From positions 1 through 64,000 of the forward strand of contig NZ_RQYH01000010.1 of assembly GCF_003860215.1 (NCBI RefSeq): a stretch of 64,000 nucleotides of DNA, given 5' to 3'. Below are positions 45,352 through 54,063 of the stretch, piece by piece. Source of the DNA: Desulfovibrio sp. OH1186_COT-070. Its GTDB lineage: Bacteria > Desulfobacterota > Desulfovibrionia > Desulfovibrionales > Desulfovibrionaceae. Positions within the stretch are counted from its first letter, which is position 1, and the number at the start of each line of letters is the position of its first letter. Below the pieces are notes generated by a model. The model saw only the letters and a program-made list of their open reading frames with translations, was not told the DNA's origin and ran no database searches. A program made the position numbers and the translations under genes.

Positions 45352-47315
45352 CTGTCTTGCCATATGTCGTATTCGGGCTTGATGAAACGGCGACGGATAT
45401 TGATGATGCCCACAATCCTGCCGCCAATATCCTCTGCCGTGCGCAGGGCATCGGTATAGTCATCAATGGGTTTGACCGTATCCGGGCCGAAGGAATACGG
45501 CACAAGAGAGCCGCAGAAGGTTTTCCGGCTCTTCAGTTCCTCCCGCAAGCCGCGCTGCCTTTCATGGGAAAAATGGCTCTCCCTGAAATACGTGCAGCTG
45601 TCTTCCGGCAGCCAGCCAGAAAAATACTCCGCAAATTTTTCGTTGGAAAGCACATGCACCCCATACCCCATTTCCTGCACGAGCCGGACAATGCTCAAGG
45701 TATGAAAAACAAAGGCACTGTGGGTCACCAGCAGCGTCCCCCCCGGCGCAACCCTGTCACCAAGGTGACGCCGCAGGCGCGCCACAAAGTCACGGTCTCC
45801 GGCATAGACGTCATATGCCTTTTGACGCAGGCAGGGAATATCGAAGTCCGGCAGAAGCTCAAAGCCTGTTTCGAGCCTGTGCACCTTTGTCCCCCAGGCA
45901 TCTGTTAGCTGCTCAAGCGAAGAGCAGGCGGCAAGACCGTCATTGCCCAGCCTGCGGAGGGCAGAAGCGGTTGTGGACACCATCACCCCCTTGCCTGTGC
46001 CGAACGCGCAGACAAACAGAAAGCCGGGATTGAGAAAACAGCTCCCGATGGTTTCCGCAAACCCGCGCGGCAGCACCAGCCCTGGTTCGGCAAGCAGGAG
46101 CCAGTCTCGCAGCGGGCAGACGGCAAGGGCGCGGCGAAGGATTTCCCCCAGGCTTGTTGTGGTGTCAATATAGTCCGAAAAAACAAGGCGGGTATTTTTT
46201 GCATCCCTGAAGGCATGTTCCACAGCGGATTTTATCCCCGCAGCGGCCACCACACAGAATCCGGATACCGCATCGCGCAGGGAACACGCACTCTGCAACG
46301 CCAGAGAAAGCTCCTGCCCGGAGCGCACCGGCAACACAGGATAAACGCCTCCGGGCCTGATGTTTTGCACAGCATCACCCACACGCAGGGCATTGTCGGG
46401 CTGATAATTGGCCGTCACCGAAGCCATGTCCGGCCCCAGTGCGGATCCACCGCCACCGGACTCCGCAGAAGCCAAAGGATCAAACAGATGAACCTTGCCC
46501 GCCTTCAGCTTGGGGGAGTCCGCTTCTGCAAGACGTTCACAAAGACTTGGGGAGGCGTCATCAATGCCGTCATTGGCGTTGCGGCTGTATGTTTTCAACG
46601 GCATGCCGCACATATCGCACCAATGAAACTGGTCGGAAAACTCACTGATATCTTTCTTCCACCAGCCAGGCTCAATGGGTTTTCCGCCGGGGCCATCAAA
46701 AAGCATGTCCAGCGTTCCCGCGATTTCACAAAAAAAAGCTCCCTTGGGAGTGATGCTGCCGCTCCAGAAATTTTGCAGCCAGCACTCGGAGCGCATGAGA
46801 GCGAATTCCTTGTCGCCGATGCCCAAATCCTTGCGACTGATCAGAATGGGCTGGTGAAAACTCGGGCTGGTATGGTCGTTGAGCCACAAATCCGTTACCA
46901 CATCCTGAATCATTTCATAATGCCGGTAAAAATTTCGCGGCATGGACGTGAAAAGCAGAAAACCGCGCCCGGCATTGACCGACCCCTCAAACCACCGCTG
47001 CATTTTCGCAAAGCCCAGACAATCCCTGACCAGCGCCCGGCAACGCCCCGCATCAGCCGTTTTCAGCCGCCCTCTTTTCTGGAGCAGGTAATCGCCAAAG
47101 CGGCCATATTCGGGATGCAGCAAGGGCTCGCCGCCAATGGTGGAAATAAGCCCCTGATAGCCATCCAAAGAGTCCACGGCTCGCCTGAATGTCGCAAAGT
47201 CCATAAAATACGGCTTCTTGTGATGCCCGCAAAAGCGGGTACAGTTGGAGCACTGCCTGTGGCAGGCATTGGTGATATCTATTTCAATAATGGACATTTC
47301 GCGAATCTCGCGCAT
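45348..47315 (-). CDS. Radical SAM protein with C-terminal glycan-locus domain
   Basis: A 655-residue protein starting at the ATG at 47315 after GGGAGGGGG. Cysteines 18, 22 and 25 (DITNACHRQCSNCTRFCGHH) form the radical SAM cluster motif; LISTIGGEPLLHPEYGRFG is the GGEP motif. AFFCEIAGTLDMLF and FHWCDMCGMPLKTYSRN give further cysteines, a possible auxiliary cluster. From about residue 320 a second half resembles glycosyltransferase-like or unknown glycan proteins (WLLLAEPGLVLPRGFAET; VTHSAFVFHTLSIVRLVQEM) but I cannot classify it. Coupled to the downstream GT2 gene. Confidence 0.7.
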   Translation of the reverse strand: MREIREMSIIEIDITNACHRQCSNCTRFCGHHKKPYFMDFATFRRAVDSLDGYQGLISTIGGEPLLHPEYGRFGDYLLQKRGRLKTADAGRCRALVRDCLGFAKMQRWFEGSVNAGRGFLLFTSMPRNFYRHYEMIQDVVTDLWLNDHTSPSFHQPILISRKDLGIGDKEFALMRSECWLQNFWSGSITPKGAFFCEIAGTLDMLFDGPGGKPIEPGWWKKDISEFSDQFHWCDMCGMPLKTYSRNANDGIDDASPSLCERLAEADSPKLKAGKVHLFDPLASAESGGGGSALGPDMASVTANYQPDNALRVGDAVQNIRPGGVYPVLPVRSGQELSLALQSACSLRDAVSGFCVVAAAGIKSAVEHAFRDAKNTRLVFSDYIDTTTSLGEILRRALAVCPLRDWLLLAEPGLVLPRGFAETIGSCFLNPGFLFVCAFGTGKGVMVSTTASALRRLGNDGLAACSSLEQLTDAWGTKVHRLETGFELLPDFDIPCLRQKAYDVYAGDRDFVARLRRHLGDRVAPGGTLLVTHSAFVFHTLSIVRLVQEMGYGVHVLSNEKFAEYFSGWLPEDSCTYFRESHFSHERQRGLREELKSRKTFCGSLVPYSFGPDTVKPIDDYTDALRTAEDIGGRIVGIINIRRRFIKPEYDIWQDR

Positions 47316-47335
47316 GTACCCCCTCCCGTAAACGG

Positions 47336-48373
47336 CTACCACGCATAGAGCAGGCTGTCCCCCCATGTCGGGGAGTAGTGATGGAACGCAAAGCGATAAC
47401 CCAAGGAAAAGCTTTTCAGCAATAACGGTATCCGATACATGTCCGATGGGGAGTGATACAGAGAGATGGCGAGCCTGGGCCTGCACCGGCATATGGTTTC
47501 TTTTGCGCCCAGAAGCATGTCATACTCCGCACCCTCAATATCCGCTTTGAGAAAAGTGATATCCTTTCCGGCAAAAAAGCTGTCAATGCTCGTAAGCTGG
47601 ACACGGGAAACTCTCTCCCAGGGTGGTGCATCACCGTGCAAAAGCGCACTTCCCCCTCCGGGCAGATCCCAGTTTCTGAGGCAAGCGTCACCGGACTCCC
47701 TGCCCAGCGCATATTTGACAGGCACAAGCTTTGAGCCGTCCAATGCCCACTCCACAGCAAGCCTCTTGCTTCGGGCGACAAGTGCCGCAAAAAAGCGTTC
47801 GTCAGGTTCAAAGGCATAGTATTCCCGCATATGCGCATCATGCAGCAGGAGAAATTTTTCCAGCGAGTCACCGCAGTACGCTCCGGCATCCACAACAATA
47901 TCGTCAAGGCGCGGCAACTGGAAGGAAAGAGGACTTTCATAACGCAAAAATGGTGACTCAACGACCCACGCAGGAACATCGCTCATGTTTTTTCTGCTTT
48001 CCACGACTGCCGCGTATTTTTTTCGTGATGCAGCATCGGAAAACAGATCACTGACTTCTTGTATACGTTCTTTGTTTTTTTCCATGAGATAGGTATCTAC
48101 GGAAAAACAGTGCGCATGAGGATTCAGCGTGAGTGCCTGCCTTTGTATGACAGAAAATGTTTCCGCAACCGGCGTTGCGACCAGCACAAGAGGTTCTTCC
48201 AGCGCCGTGATGCTCCGCACATCGCGGACAGGAATGCCGTTGAGGCATGTGCCGATTTTCTCCTGCGCCGAATCCACAAAAAATTCAGGAAAAATCCCCT
48301 CGAAGGCGAGAATTCCGCTGTAATACAGGGCGGTATTGCCCGCTCCCCACAAAATCACAGGGCATGCTTTCAT
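47336..48373 (-). CDS. FkbM-family methyltransferase with N-terminal Rossmann-like module
   Basis: A 345-residue protein. Residues 4-85 form the shared module (PVILWGAGNTALYYSGIL, FFVDSAQEKIG, GIPVRDVRSI, LVLVATPVAET). Residues about 150-335 are FkbM-type: DIVVDAGAYCGDSLEKFLLL, YYAFEPDERFFAALV, VQLTSIDSFFAGKDITFLKA, then DIEGAEYDMLLGAKETI. FkbM proteins O-methylate sugars and other small molecules. Coupled to the next FkbM gene upstream by an ATGA overlap and 20 bases before the radical SAM gene. Confidence 0.82.
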   Translation of the reverse strand: MKACPVILWGAGNTALYYSGILAFEGIFPEFFVDSAQEKIGTCLNGIPVRDVRSITALEEPLVLVATPVAETFSVIQRQALTLNPHAHCFSVDTYLMEKNKERIQEVSDLFSDAASRKKYAAVVESRKNMSDVPAWVVESPFLRYESPLSFQLPRLDDIVVDAGAYCGDSLEKFLLLHDAHMREYYAFEPDERFFAALVARSKRLAVEWALDGSKLVPVKYALGRESGDACLRNWDLPGGGSALLHGDAPPWERVSRVQLTSIDSFFAGKDITFLKADIEGAEYDMLLGAKETICRCRPRLAISLYHSPSDMYRIPLLLKSFSLGYRFAFHHYSPTWGDSLLYAW

Positions 48374-49509
48374 TCTTCTCTCCCGGCCAGGGCATAGACC
48401 ACAAGTTCGCCGTAGGACCGTGTATGCTGGCGTATGGCGATTTCATACCTGCCCGCCCTGAGGATACTCAGGGGGATTTCGTAAAAATCATTTTTCCTGT
48501 GGTACAGGGAAAAAATCAGATCGGGACGCGCTGTGCGCAAAAGATTCTGGCCTCCGCGCAAAACATCGGCCTCGACTCCTTCCACATCCGCCTTGATGAC
48601 AGTAGGCTTTGGCCCCATTCGATGAAAAAGGCTGTCAAGGCTGCGCAGGGGGACTGTATTGCTTTTTTTTTCATCCACAAAGCAGAGATTTGAACCCTGC
48701 CCCTCCTCGGAGATGTGCGCCATGCCGTCTTCAGCAGACACGGCAAAAAACAGCGGGATAACATTGGGATTTCCGCTCGTCTTTTTTTGCAGTTCCAGAA
48801 AGCTGCCCAAATCTGGTTCAACAGCGTAATATGTATATGCATTCTGTTTCCCGCAGTCCGTATGAGCGCAATAGGCTTCCCAGGTGTCGCCGAAGCTGGC
48901 CCCCAGGTCACAAAAGACCTCGTAACGAACGCGGCGCAAAAAATCTTTGTCAAAGTACGGGTGCGGCGTATACACGCTCCGTATGTACTCAAGGTCAAGG
49001 GTAAACTGGAAGGCCAGAAAATTTTTGAGAACACTTTTTGACCTGTCGTCCAGAACCGCGATCATTTCTTCCAGAGCGGCATTGCGCTCATACTCTTCCA
49101 TGCGCAGCCCTATGGGCGCAACCGGCGAGGAAGCCGCGGGCAGTTCCGTGGGCAGGGCTGTTTCCACCGCAAAGCGCCGGCACAGCGCATGCATTTCTCC
49201 GGCATAGGCCGAGGTGAGTATCACCAGGGCGTTTTTTGCTTCTTCCAGTGCGGCAACAGGGCGCGCCGGAATATTTCTGTAGCTGGAACCCACAACTGCG
49301 GGATTGGCGTCAACGCAGAACCGGGGAGTCACTCCTTCTTTCAGGAGCATGTCCATCGTGCCCCGCCCGTAATGCCCCGCCCCGAAAACAATGATTTGGC
49401 GATCCCTGACATCGTCCCATGAAGAAAACCGCCCCCCGGAAAAAGGGAAACGCGTTTTCCTGAGCCTGTCCAGTTCGCCGGGAGAAAAAAGGCCTGCCAG
49501 ACTGTTCAT
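48370..49509 (-). CDS. FkbM-family methyltransferase with N-terminal Rossmann-like module
   Basis: A 379-residue protein starting at the ATG at 49509 after GGGAGGAAG. Residues 37-105 are the shared module (QIIVFGAGHYGRGTMDMLL, FCVDANPAVVG, NIPARPVAAL, LVILTSAYAGE). Residues about 190-370 are FkbM-type: VFCDLGASFGDTWEAYCAH, YYAVEPDLGSFLEL, VPLRSLDSLFHRMG and TVIKADVEGVEADVLRGGQN. It is a paralogue of the adjacent protein, with a longer linker, so the two may methylate different positions or sugars. Overlaps the B12-radical SAM stop by four bases. Confidence 0.82.
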   Translation of the reverse strand: MNSLAGLFSPGELDRLRKTRFPFSGGRFSSWDDVRDRQIIVFGAGHYGRGTMDMLLKEGVTPRFCVDANPAVVGSSYRNIPARPVAALEEAKNALVILTSAYAGEMHALCRRFAVETALPTELPAASSPVAPIGLRMEEYERNAALEEMIAVLDDRSKSVLKNFLAFQFTLDLEYIRSVYTPHPYFDKDFLRRVRYEVFCDLGASFGDTWEAYCAHTDCGKQNAYTYYAVEPDLGSFLELQKKTSGNPNVIPLFFAVSAEDGMAHISEEGQGSNLCFVDEKKSNTVPLRSLDSLFHRMGPKPTVIKADVEGVEADVLRGGQNLLRTARPDLIFSLYHRKNDFYEIPLSILRAGRYEIAIRQHTRSYGELVVYALAGREE

Positions 49510-51482
49510 GCGTCTTCCTCCCCAGGGCGCGCGAAAAAGGCATGATTTTTCTCCGTGTGCATCACACCTCCCTGCGCGAAGCCGATCTCCCGCAGATTGC
49601 ATATGGTTCTGACGTGCGGGAAATGCGCCCGCACAAAGCCCGCGATGGCGTCGAACTGATCCACGGCCGACACGATGACCGTGTCGCACTGTTTCTTCCC
49701 GATTTCCTCCGGACTGAAAACGGTTCTGCCGTTTTTGGTTTTTCCCCACAGTCCGGGGTCTTTGTCCACCTGTATCCAGGGCATTTCCTCCAGAGCCGGG
49801 GAAACAGCGGCAAAAAGCATCAAAAAGGCCCCGGCTCCCCAGAAGACCGCCCCTGAACCATGCAGCAGAGAACGCAAGGTGAGATCGATATGCTCCGCAT
49901 ACGCTTTCAGGGCAACAAAGGTATGTGATTCGCCGCACTGTACGCACAAGGTCTTGCAGTGCTTGGCCAGATTGACGGGATACACGTTGACGGCGTTTTC
50001 GTGCAGGCAATGCCCGCAGACAAAAGAAACGGTATAGTATGCAGAATTGTCCGCCGCCCGCATGACCAGAGAAGTCTCCCTCTGCGCCCAGTCCAGCAGC
50101 AGGGCCTTTTTTTCTTCAACAAGCCGCCCGGCAACGAAAATGTCATATTCCTCGTCGGAAAGCTGGGACATGTTCACAAGCGGGCACCCCTTGCGGATGA
50201 AGTCCAGAGTATCCGGGATGCGCCCTGACCGCACCGCAGCAGCAAAAAGTGCAGAACCGGGATAACAGCGGATCATGGCGTATTCCATGAAAATTACCTT
50301 GTCCTGTATGGATTTGGCGAAGGAAAACGTATTTTCTATGGTTGTCCTGTTTTCCGCGACATCCCCGAAGATAAACTGTCCGGTGCAAAGGATTCCGGCA
50401 TCGTATGTCCGCTGGACAGTGTCACGGATATCCCTGACCGTGATTTTTTTCTTCATGCTGGCAAGAACGCTGTCGTCCCCGCTTTCAAATCCATAAAAAA
50501 TGCGTATACACCCGCTGTTTTTCATTTTTCTCAAAACATCGGACGTCATGTGCTTTCCGACACGCAGGTATACCAGCCACTGGATATGAAACCTTTCTAT
50601 CCTCTCGCAGAATTCATACAATCTGTTCGCATTGAAAGCAAACAGCTCATCATCCAGAAAAAGGCGATTGACATTTTTTTCGCGTACCAGAAGCTCAAGC
50701 TCCGCGAAAATATTGTCCAGAGAACGCTGCCTGTATGTCTGCCCCCCGGATTTCGAGCAATATGTGCAGGAAAAAGGGCAACTGCGGCTTGTCACCAGGG
50801 GCGCCGAAACAATCCTCTGGTTATCCGGGGAAGAATGCTGCTCTGCCTGTTGAAAAAATTTGAAGCCATCCCAGTCCGGAAAAGGCAGGGAGTCGAGATC
50901 CCGTATGGGTTTGCGCGCCTTGCTGAACACGAGCTTCTCCACGCCCGCGTCTTTTGTTCTGTACACAAGCCCGTCCACATCCGCGAGAGAACGCCCCTCC
51001 TCCAGCGCTCTGACCATTTCATAGGCAGTGATTTCCCCTTCCCCGATCACACCAATATCGGCGCACGGGATGCCCCGCATGGCTTCGTCGGGACTGTAGG
51101 TCACAAGCCCTCCACCCATGAAGACAATGATTTCAGGGTGAACAGACTTGATGTACTCCAGCATCTCCTTCATCTGGGCAAAGCGGGTAACAAGATCCCC
51201 GATGCCCACCAGATGAATGTTGTTATGCCGGATGCAGTCACTGACTATCTGCCTTTCGTCACCATGTTCGGCATTGAGGTTCAGGGTGAAAACATGGCAA
51301 CCGCGGCTTTTCAGGTAGGCCGATACGTAGGCCGGACCAATGGGAGGCACTGACCAGTCAAACAACTGGTATGAGTCTCGCAAAAGGATCAGCAGGATAT
51401 TGAGTGGAGCAGTGCTGTTGCGCTGGCAATCCAGCGCATGATCTGAAAAGGCAGGCATGAATGAGTGTTCTCGGGCGTGCAT
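49506..51482 (-). CDS. B12-binding radical SAM protein with zinc-ribbon and Rossmann-like module
   Basis: A 658-residue protein. Residues about 25-165 are a cobalamin-binding domain (NILLILLRDSYQLFDWSVPP; FMGGGLVTYSPDEAMRG; IGVIGEGEITAYEMVRAL). Cysteines 235, 239 and 242 (VTSRSCPFSCTYCSKSGG) are the radical SAM motif. Near residue 490-530, VSFVCGHCLHENAVN and KTLCVQCGESHTFV form a four-cysteine zinc ribbon. Residues 544-625 are the shared module (AVFWGAGAFLMLFAAVS, IQVDKDPGLWG, GRTVFSPEEI, TVIVSAVDQFD). Known relatives add methyl groups to unactivated carbons. The ATG at 51482 is chosen; one at 51458 is possible. Seven bases after neuB. Confidence 0.82.
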   Translation of the reverse strand: MHAREHSFMPAFSDHALDCQRNSTAPLNILLILLRDSYQLFDWSVPPIGPAYVSAYLKSRGCHVFTLNLNAEHGDERQIVSDCIRHNNIHLVGIGDLVTRFAQMKEMLEYIKSVHPEIIVFMGGGLVTYSPDEAMRGIPCADIGVIGEGEITAYEMVRALEEGRSLADVDGLVYRTKDAGVEKLVFSKARKPIRDLDSLPFPDWDGFKFFQQAEQHSSPDNQRIVSAPLVTSRSCPFSCTYCSKSGGQTYRQRSLDNIFAELELLVREKNVNRLFLDDELFAFNANRLYEFCERIERFHIQWLVYLRVGKHMTSDVLRKMKNSGCIRIFYGFESGDDSVLASMKKKITVRDIRDTVQRTYDAGILCTGQFIFGDVAENRTTIENTFSFAKSIQDKVIFMEYAMIRCYPGSALFAAAVRSGRIPDTLDFIRKGCPLVNMSQLSDEEYDIFVAGRLVEEKKALLLDWAQRETSLVMRAADNSAYYTVSFVCGHCLHENAVNVYPVNLAKHCKTLCVQCGESHTFVALKAYAEHIDLTLRSLLHGSGAVFWGAGAFLMLFAAVSPALEEMPWIQVDKDPGLWGKTKNGRTVFSPEEIGKKQCDTVIVSAVDQFDAIAGFVRAHFPHVRTICNLREIGFAQGGVMHTEKNHAFFARPGEEDA

Positions 51483-51489
51483 GCGGGAC

Positions 51490-52320
51490 TCACAGATGTG
51501 CCCGCAGCTTTCTGGCCACATGTTCTTCTTCGGGAAGGATGCGCTTGATACCGTCCCCTTGGGCGCGCTCAAGGATGCGCACATAGCGGCACAATTGCAG
51601 GAGGCCCGCGCCTTCGACACTGGCAGCCTGGTCGGAGCCGTACATGGAGCGATCCAGAGTGATGTGACGCTCCAGTGAAGTAATGCCCAACATTACAGCA
51701 CCCACGGAAACTGCCAGGCCGGTCTCGTGCCCGCTGTACCCCACGTTGCATTGAAATGCTTCGCGCAGGCTTTCAATGCAGCGCAGGTTGGCATTCTCCA
51801 CAGCCATAGGGTATGTGCCCACACAGTGCATAAGCTCGAAAGAGCACCCGGCTTGCCGGAAAATGCGCACAGCACGGGCAATGTCGTCCATGGTGGACAT
51901 GGCTGTGGAAATGAAGGTGTGCTTGCCCCGCGCGGCCACGGCATGAAGAAAATCTTCGCAGACAATCATGGCAGAGGGCACTTTGTTGTACGGACAATCA
52001 TACCTGTCAAGAAAGGCCAGACTTTCCATATCCCAAGCCGAAGCGAACCAGGGAATTTCTTTTTCCCTGCAATACGCATCAATCATGTCGTACTCGTCCC
52101 TGCCGAACTCCAGCCCCCTTTTTTGCTCACCCTGTGTCTTCCCCCAAGGGCTTTCACGCGGAGAATCCAGAAATTCCCTGCTGTAGACGCGCTCAATGGT
52201 TCGCTTTTGGAATTTGACAGCGTCACATCCGCACGACTTCGCCATCTGAACAAGCTGCTTTGCAATGCCGACATCGCCATTATGATTGATACCGATTTCC
52301 GCAATAATAAACACCCTCAT
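51490..52320 (-). CDS. NeuB-type sialic acid synthase family protein lacking the SAF domain
   Basis: A 276-residue TIM-barrel protein of the NeuB family, which condenses phosphoenolpyruvate with ManNAc-type sugars. It shows FIIAEIGINHNGDVGIAKQL, VKFQKRTIERVYSREFL, DCPYNKVPSAMI, VGYSGHETGLAVSVGAVMLG and HITLDRSMYGSDQAAS. Full-length enzymes carry about 60 more residues, an antifreeze-like SAF domain; here the protein stops just after EEEHVARKLRAHL. ManNAc could come from WecB in the first operon, but no CMP-sialate synthetase is seen. Start ATG at 52320 after GGGGGGAG; its ATG overlaps the TGA of a short gltX-tail ORF. Confidence 0.8.
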   Translation of the reverse strand: MRVFIIAEIGINHNGDVGIAKQLVQMAKSCGCDAVKFQKRTIERVYSREFLDSPRESPWGKTQGEQKRGLEFGRDEYDMIDAYCREKEIPWFASAWDMESLAFLDRYDCPYNKVPSAMIVCEDFLHAVAARGKHTFISTAMSTMDDIARAVRIFRQAGCSFELMHCVGTYPMAVENANLRCIESLREAFQCNVGYSGHETGLAVSVGAVMLGITSLERHITLDRSMYGSDQAASVEGAGLLQLCRYVRILERAQGDGIKRILPEEEHVARKLRAHL

Positions 52321-52442
52321 ACTCCCCCCCTGCGGCCTTCCAGCCGCGCCAGAGTTTCCTCCCGGCCCAGAAAAACCACGATTTCGCAACCCACTCCATA
52401 CTCCGCCAGCGTACTGGCGCATGCGCGGGCACGTTTCCACAT
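52317..52442 (-). pseudogene. gltX 3'-end remnant (41-codon ORF)
   Basis: A short reading frame from ATG (52440-52442) to TGA (52317-52319). Its last 20 residues read VFLGREETLARLEGRRGGV, close to the true GltX C-terminus (AFLGREETLARLERPQGGV), in the same frame and with the same final codon GTA. The ATG overlaps the TAA of the DUF4276 gene (TAATG), and the TGA overlaps the neuB ATG (ATGA). I read it as a recombination scar rather than a working gene, although it may couple translation into neuB. Confidence 0.7.
52319..52386. repeat. Direct repeat copy A of the gltX 3' end
   Basis: Imperfect copy of 54066-54133, including an identical run of about 36 bases from TTCCAGCC to CCCAGAAAA with one or two single-base indels in the C/T-tract beside it. 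Two copies bracket the KilA-N/DUF4276 segment in the same orientation. Confidence 0.85.
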
Positions 52443-53176
52443 TACATCACTGCTTTTTGCAAACCTTCAACAAGGCGTTGGGCCCATGCAGATGCGCTGG
52501 TTACGTTGCCGGGATTGAGCATTGCCAAAAGCTTGAAAGAATGTTCGCCTTTTCCGTAAGGAGCTTTTGTTTTGCAATGACTTGTTGCCTTCGCAAGCGC
52601 ATCATGGACTTGCTGTTTGCTGATACCCTCGATAGCGCGGTCAGGTGCGGGCAATGCGCTGGCCTTGAACCTCTGACCAAAAAATTTTTCCAAAGCCTGC
52701 CTGTCTGCGAGAAACCAGCTTTCCATACAGACCACCATGAGATGACACTGCTCATGAGTGGCGCCCTCTGGCTGTGACCAGCGATCTTCCGTCCGGGCAG
52801 CCAGATGCAGCCAGGGCTTTTGCGTATTTTCGGCATCCACCGAGTCTTCACTGTCCACAAGCAGGAAAGCACGCTCTCCCGCAAAAAGCCGCCGAAAGGC
52901 CGCAGATGCCAAAAAACAGGCCGAAAAACCGTCCGTGCCTTGCCGAACGCACGGGGGAATTTTTCCCTGAATCAGGCAGCGCCGCGCACTGTCATATTGT
53001 TGACGATGAAGAGCAGAAAGTCTAGAGATTTTTATAAAACTGCCGCACAATACATTCACAAACCCTGCAAACCGTATTGTTGCGAACTTTTGTCGGAAAA
53101 AACGGGGTATTGTATCGGGCCTTTCAGCAAAAACTGGAGATATGCCGGGACATCCTGGGGCGGTTTCGGAAATCAC
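52442..53176 (-). CDS. DUF4276-family protein, N-terminus doubtful
   Basis: A 244-codon frame. From about residue 95 it matches DUF4276: RAFLLVDSEDSVDAENTQKP, then CHLMVVCMESWFLADRQALE, FFGQRFKASALPAPDRAIEG, KSTKxxY-like APYGKGEHSFKLLAMLNP. The DSED string suggests a metal site. The first 85 residues do not look like the family's usual start (a VEGGGD-type segment); that part is A+T-rich and may be a different reading or a rearranged end, so the true start is unsure. The annotated GTG overlaps the KilA-N stop. DUF4276 proteins often partner an AAA ATPase in defence-like pairs; no ATPase is here. Confidence 0.55.
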   Translation of the reverse strand: MISETAPGCPGISPVFAERPDTIPRFFRQKFATIRFAGFVNVLCGSFIKISRLSALHRQQYDSARRCLIQGKIPPCVRQGTDGFSACFLASAAFRRLFAGERAFLLVDSEDSVDAENTQKPWLHLAARTEDRWSQPEGATHEQCHLMVVCMESWFLADRQALEKFFGQRFKASALPAPDRAIEGISKQQVHDALAKATSHCKTKAPYGKGEHSFKLLAMLNPGNVTSASAWAQRLVEGLQKAVM

Positions 53177-53994
53177 CCCTTTGAAGATCCCAGCCGTTTG
53201 ATTCCGCCATCCGCTGTCAACAAAGTCATCTGGTGAATAGCTATGGCGTTCAGGCGGGCGAGACGCTCTCCTTGGGGAATGCCTTCTTTGATGAACAGGG
53301 CATTAAGGTTTTCCAGGTTGGAGAGGCAGACGAGTTGCGCCGCTGTGGCGTAGTCGCGAATATTGCCGTCTTTGTCCGTGTTGTCCCGCCGCCATTCGGC
53401 GGCAGTCATGCCAAACAGGGCGACATTCAAAAGATCCGCTTCCGAGGCATATACCATAGTGGCGTGGGCAGGCGTAACGGTTTCCGGAACAAGATGTTCC
53501 CTGATGGCATCCGTATGGATGCGGTAGTTGATTTTTACAAGGTTGCGCTTGATATCCCAGCCAAGCTGGCGTTGTTCTTCGTCCTTGAGACGTTGAAACT
53601 CCTTGATAAGGTAAAGCTTGAACTCCACGCTTATCCAGGACGCAAACTCGAAGGCAATATCCTTGTGAGCATACGTCCCGCCATAGCGCCCTTTTTTGGA
53701 AGTAATCCCCACAGCGTCAGTTTTTTCAATCCACAATTTGGGCGTGAGGGCAAAGCTGTTCAACCCGGCTTGATTTCTAAATCCATCGAATTCGATGGAT
53801 TTGAAGCCGGGGTTGTTCAACTGCTCCCAAAGCCCAAGAAATTCTATGGTATTCCGGTTTCGCATCCAGTTCTGGATGATATAGTCAACCCGTTCCGCGT
53901 CCCGATAACGGGCCATGTCTGTCAGGCTGATGTAATCCTCATCCTTGCGGGAATAATAAGAAACCGTGGTGTCCAAAACAGTAAGTTTTGTCAT
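53173..53994 (-). CDS. KilA-N domain protein
   Basis: A 273-residue protein starting at the ATG at 53994 after AAGGATGCC. Residues 1-115 are KilA-N-like: VSYYSRKDEDYISLTDMARY, then DYIIQNWMRNRNTIEFLGLW, AGLNSFALTPKLWIEKTDAV, GRYGGTYAHKDIAFEFASWI. The rest is helical and ends in a segment rich in Asn, Leu and Ala. KilA-N proteins are DNA-binding antirepressor-type regulators frequent in phages, satellites and mobile islands. With the DUF4276 gene it lies between the gltX repeats, in a region A+T-richer than its neighbours. Confidence 0.82.
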   Translation of the reverse strand: MTKLTVLDTTVSYYSRKDEDYISLTDMARYRDAERVDYIIQNWMRNRNTIEFLGLWEQLNNPGFKSIEFDGFRNQAGLNSFALTPKLWIEKTDAVGITSKKGRYGGTYAHKDIAFEFASWISVEFKLYLIKEFQRLKDEEQRQLGWDIKRNLVKINYRIHTDAIREHLVPETVTPAHATMVYASEADLLNVALFGMTAAEWRRDNTDKDGNIRDYATAAQLVCLSNLENLNALFIKEGIPQGERLARLNAIAIHQMTLLTADGGIKRLGSSKG

Positions 53995-54063
53995 GTGAGG
54001 CATCCTTTGCAGCCGATGCTGAAAAAACGGCAAAAGGTTCATGCAGCGGCAGTGTGGTTTCCT

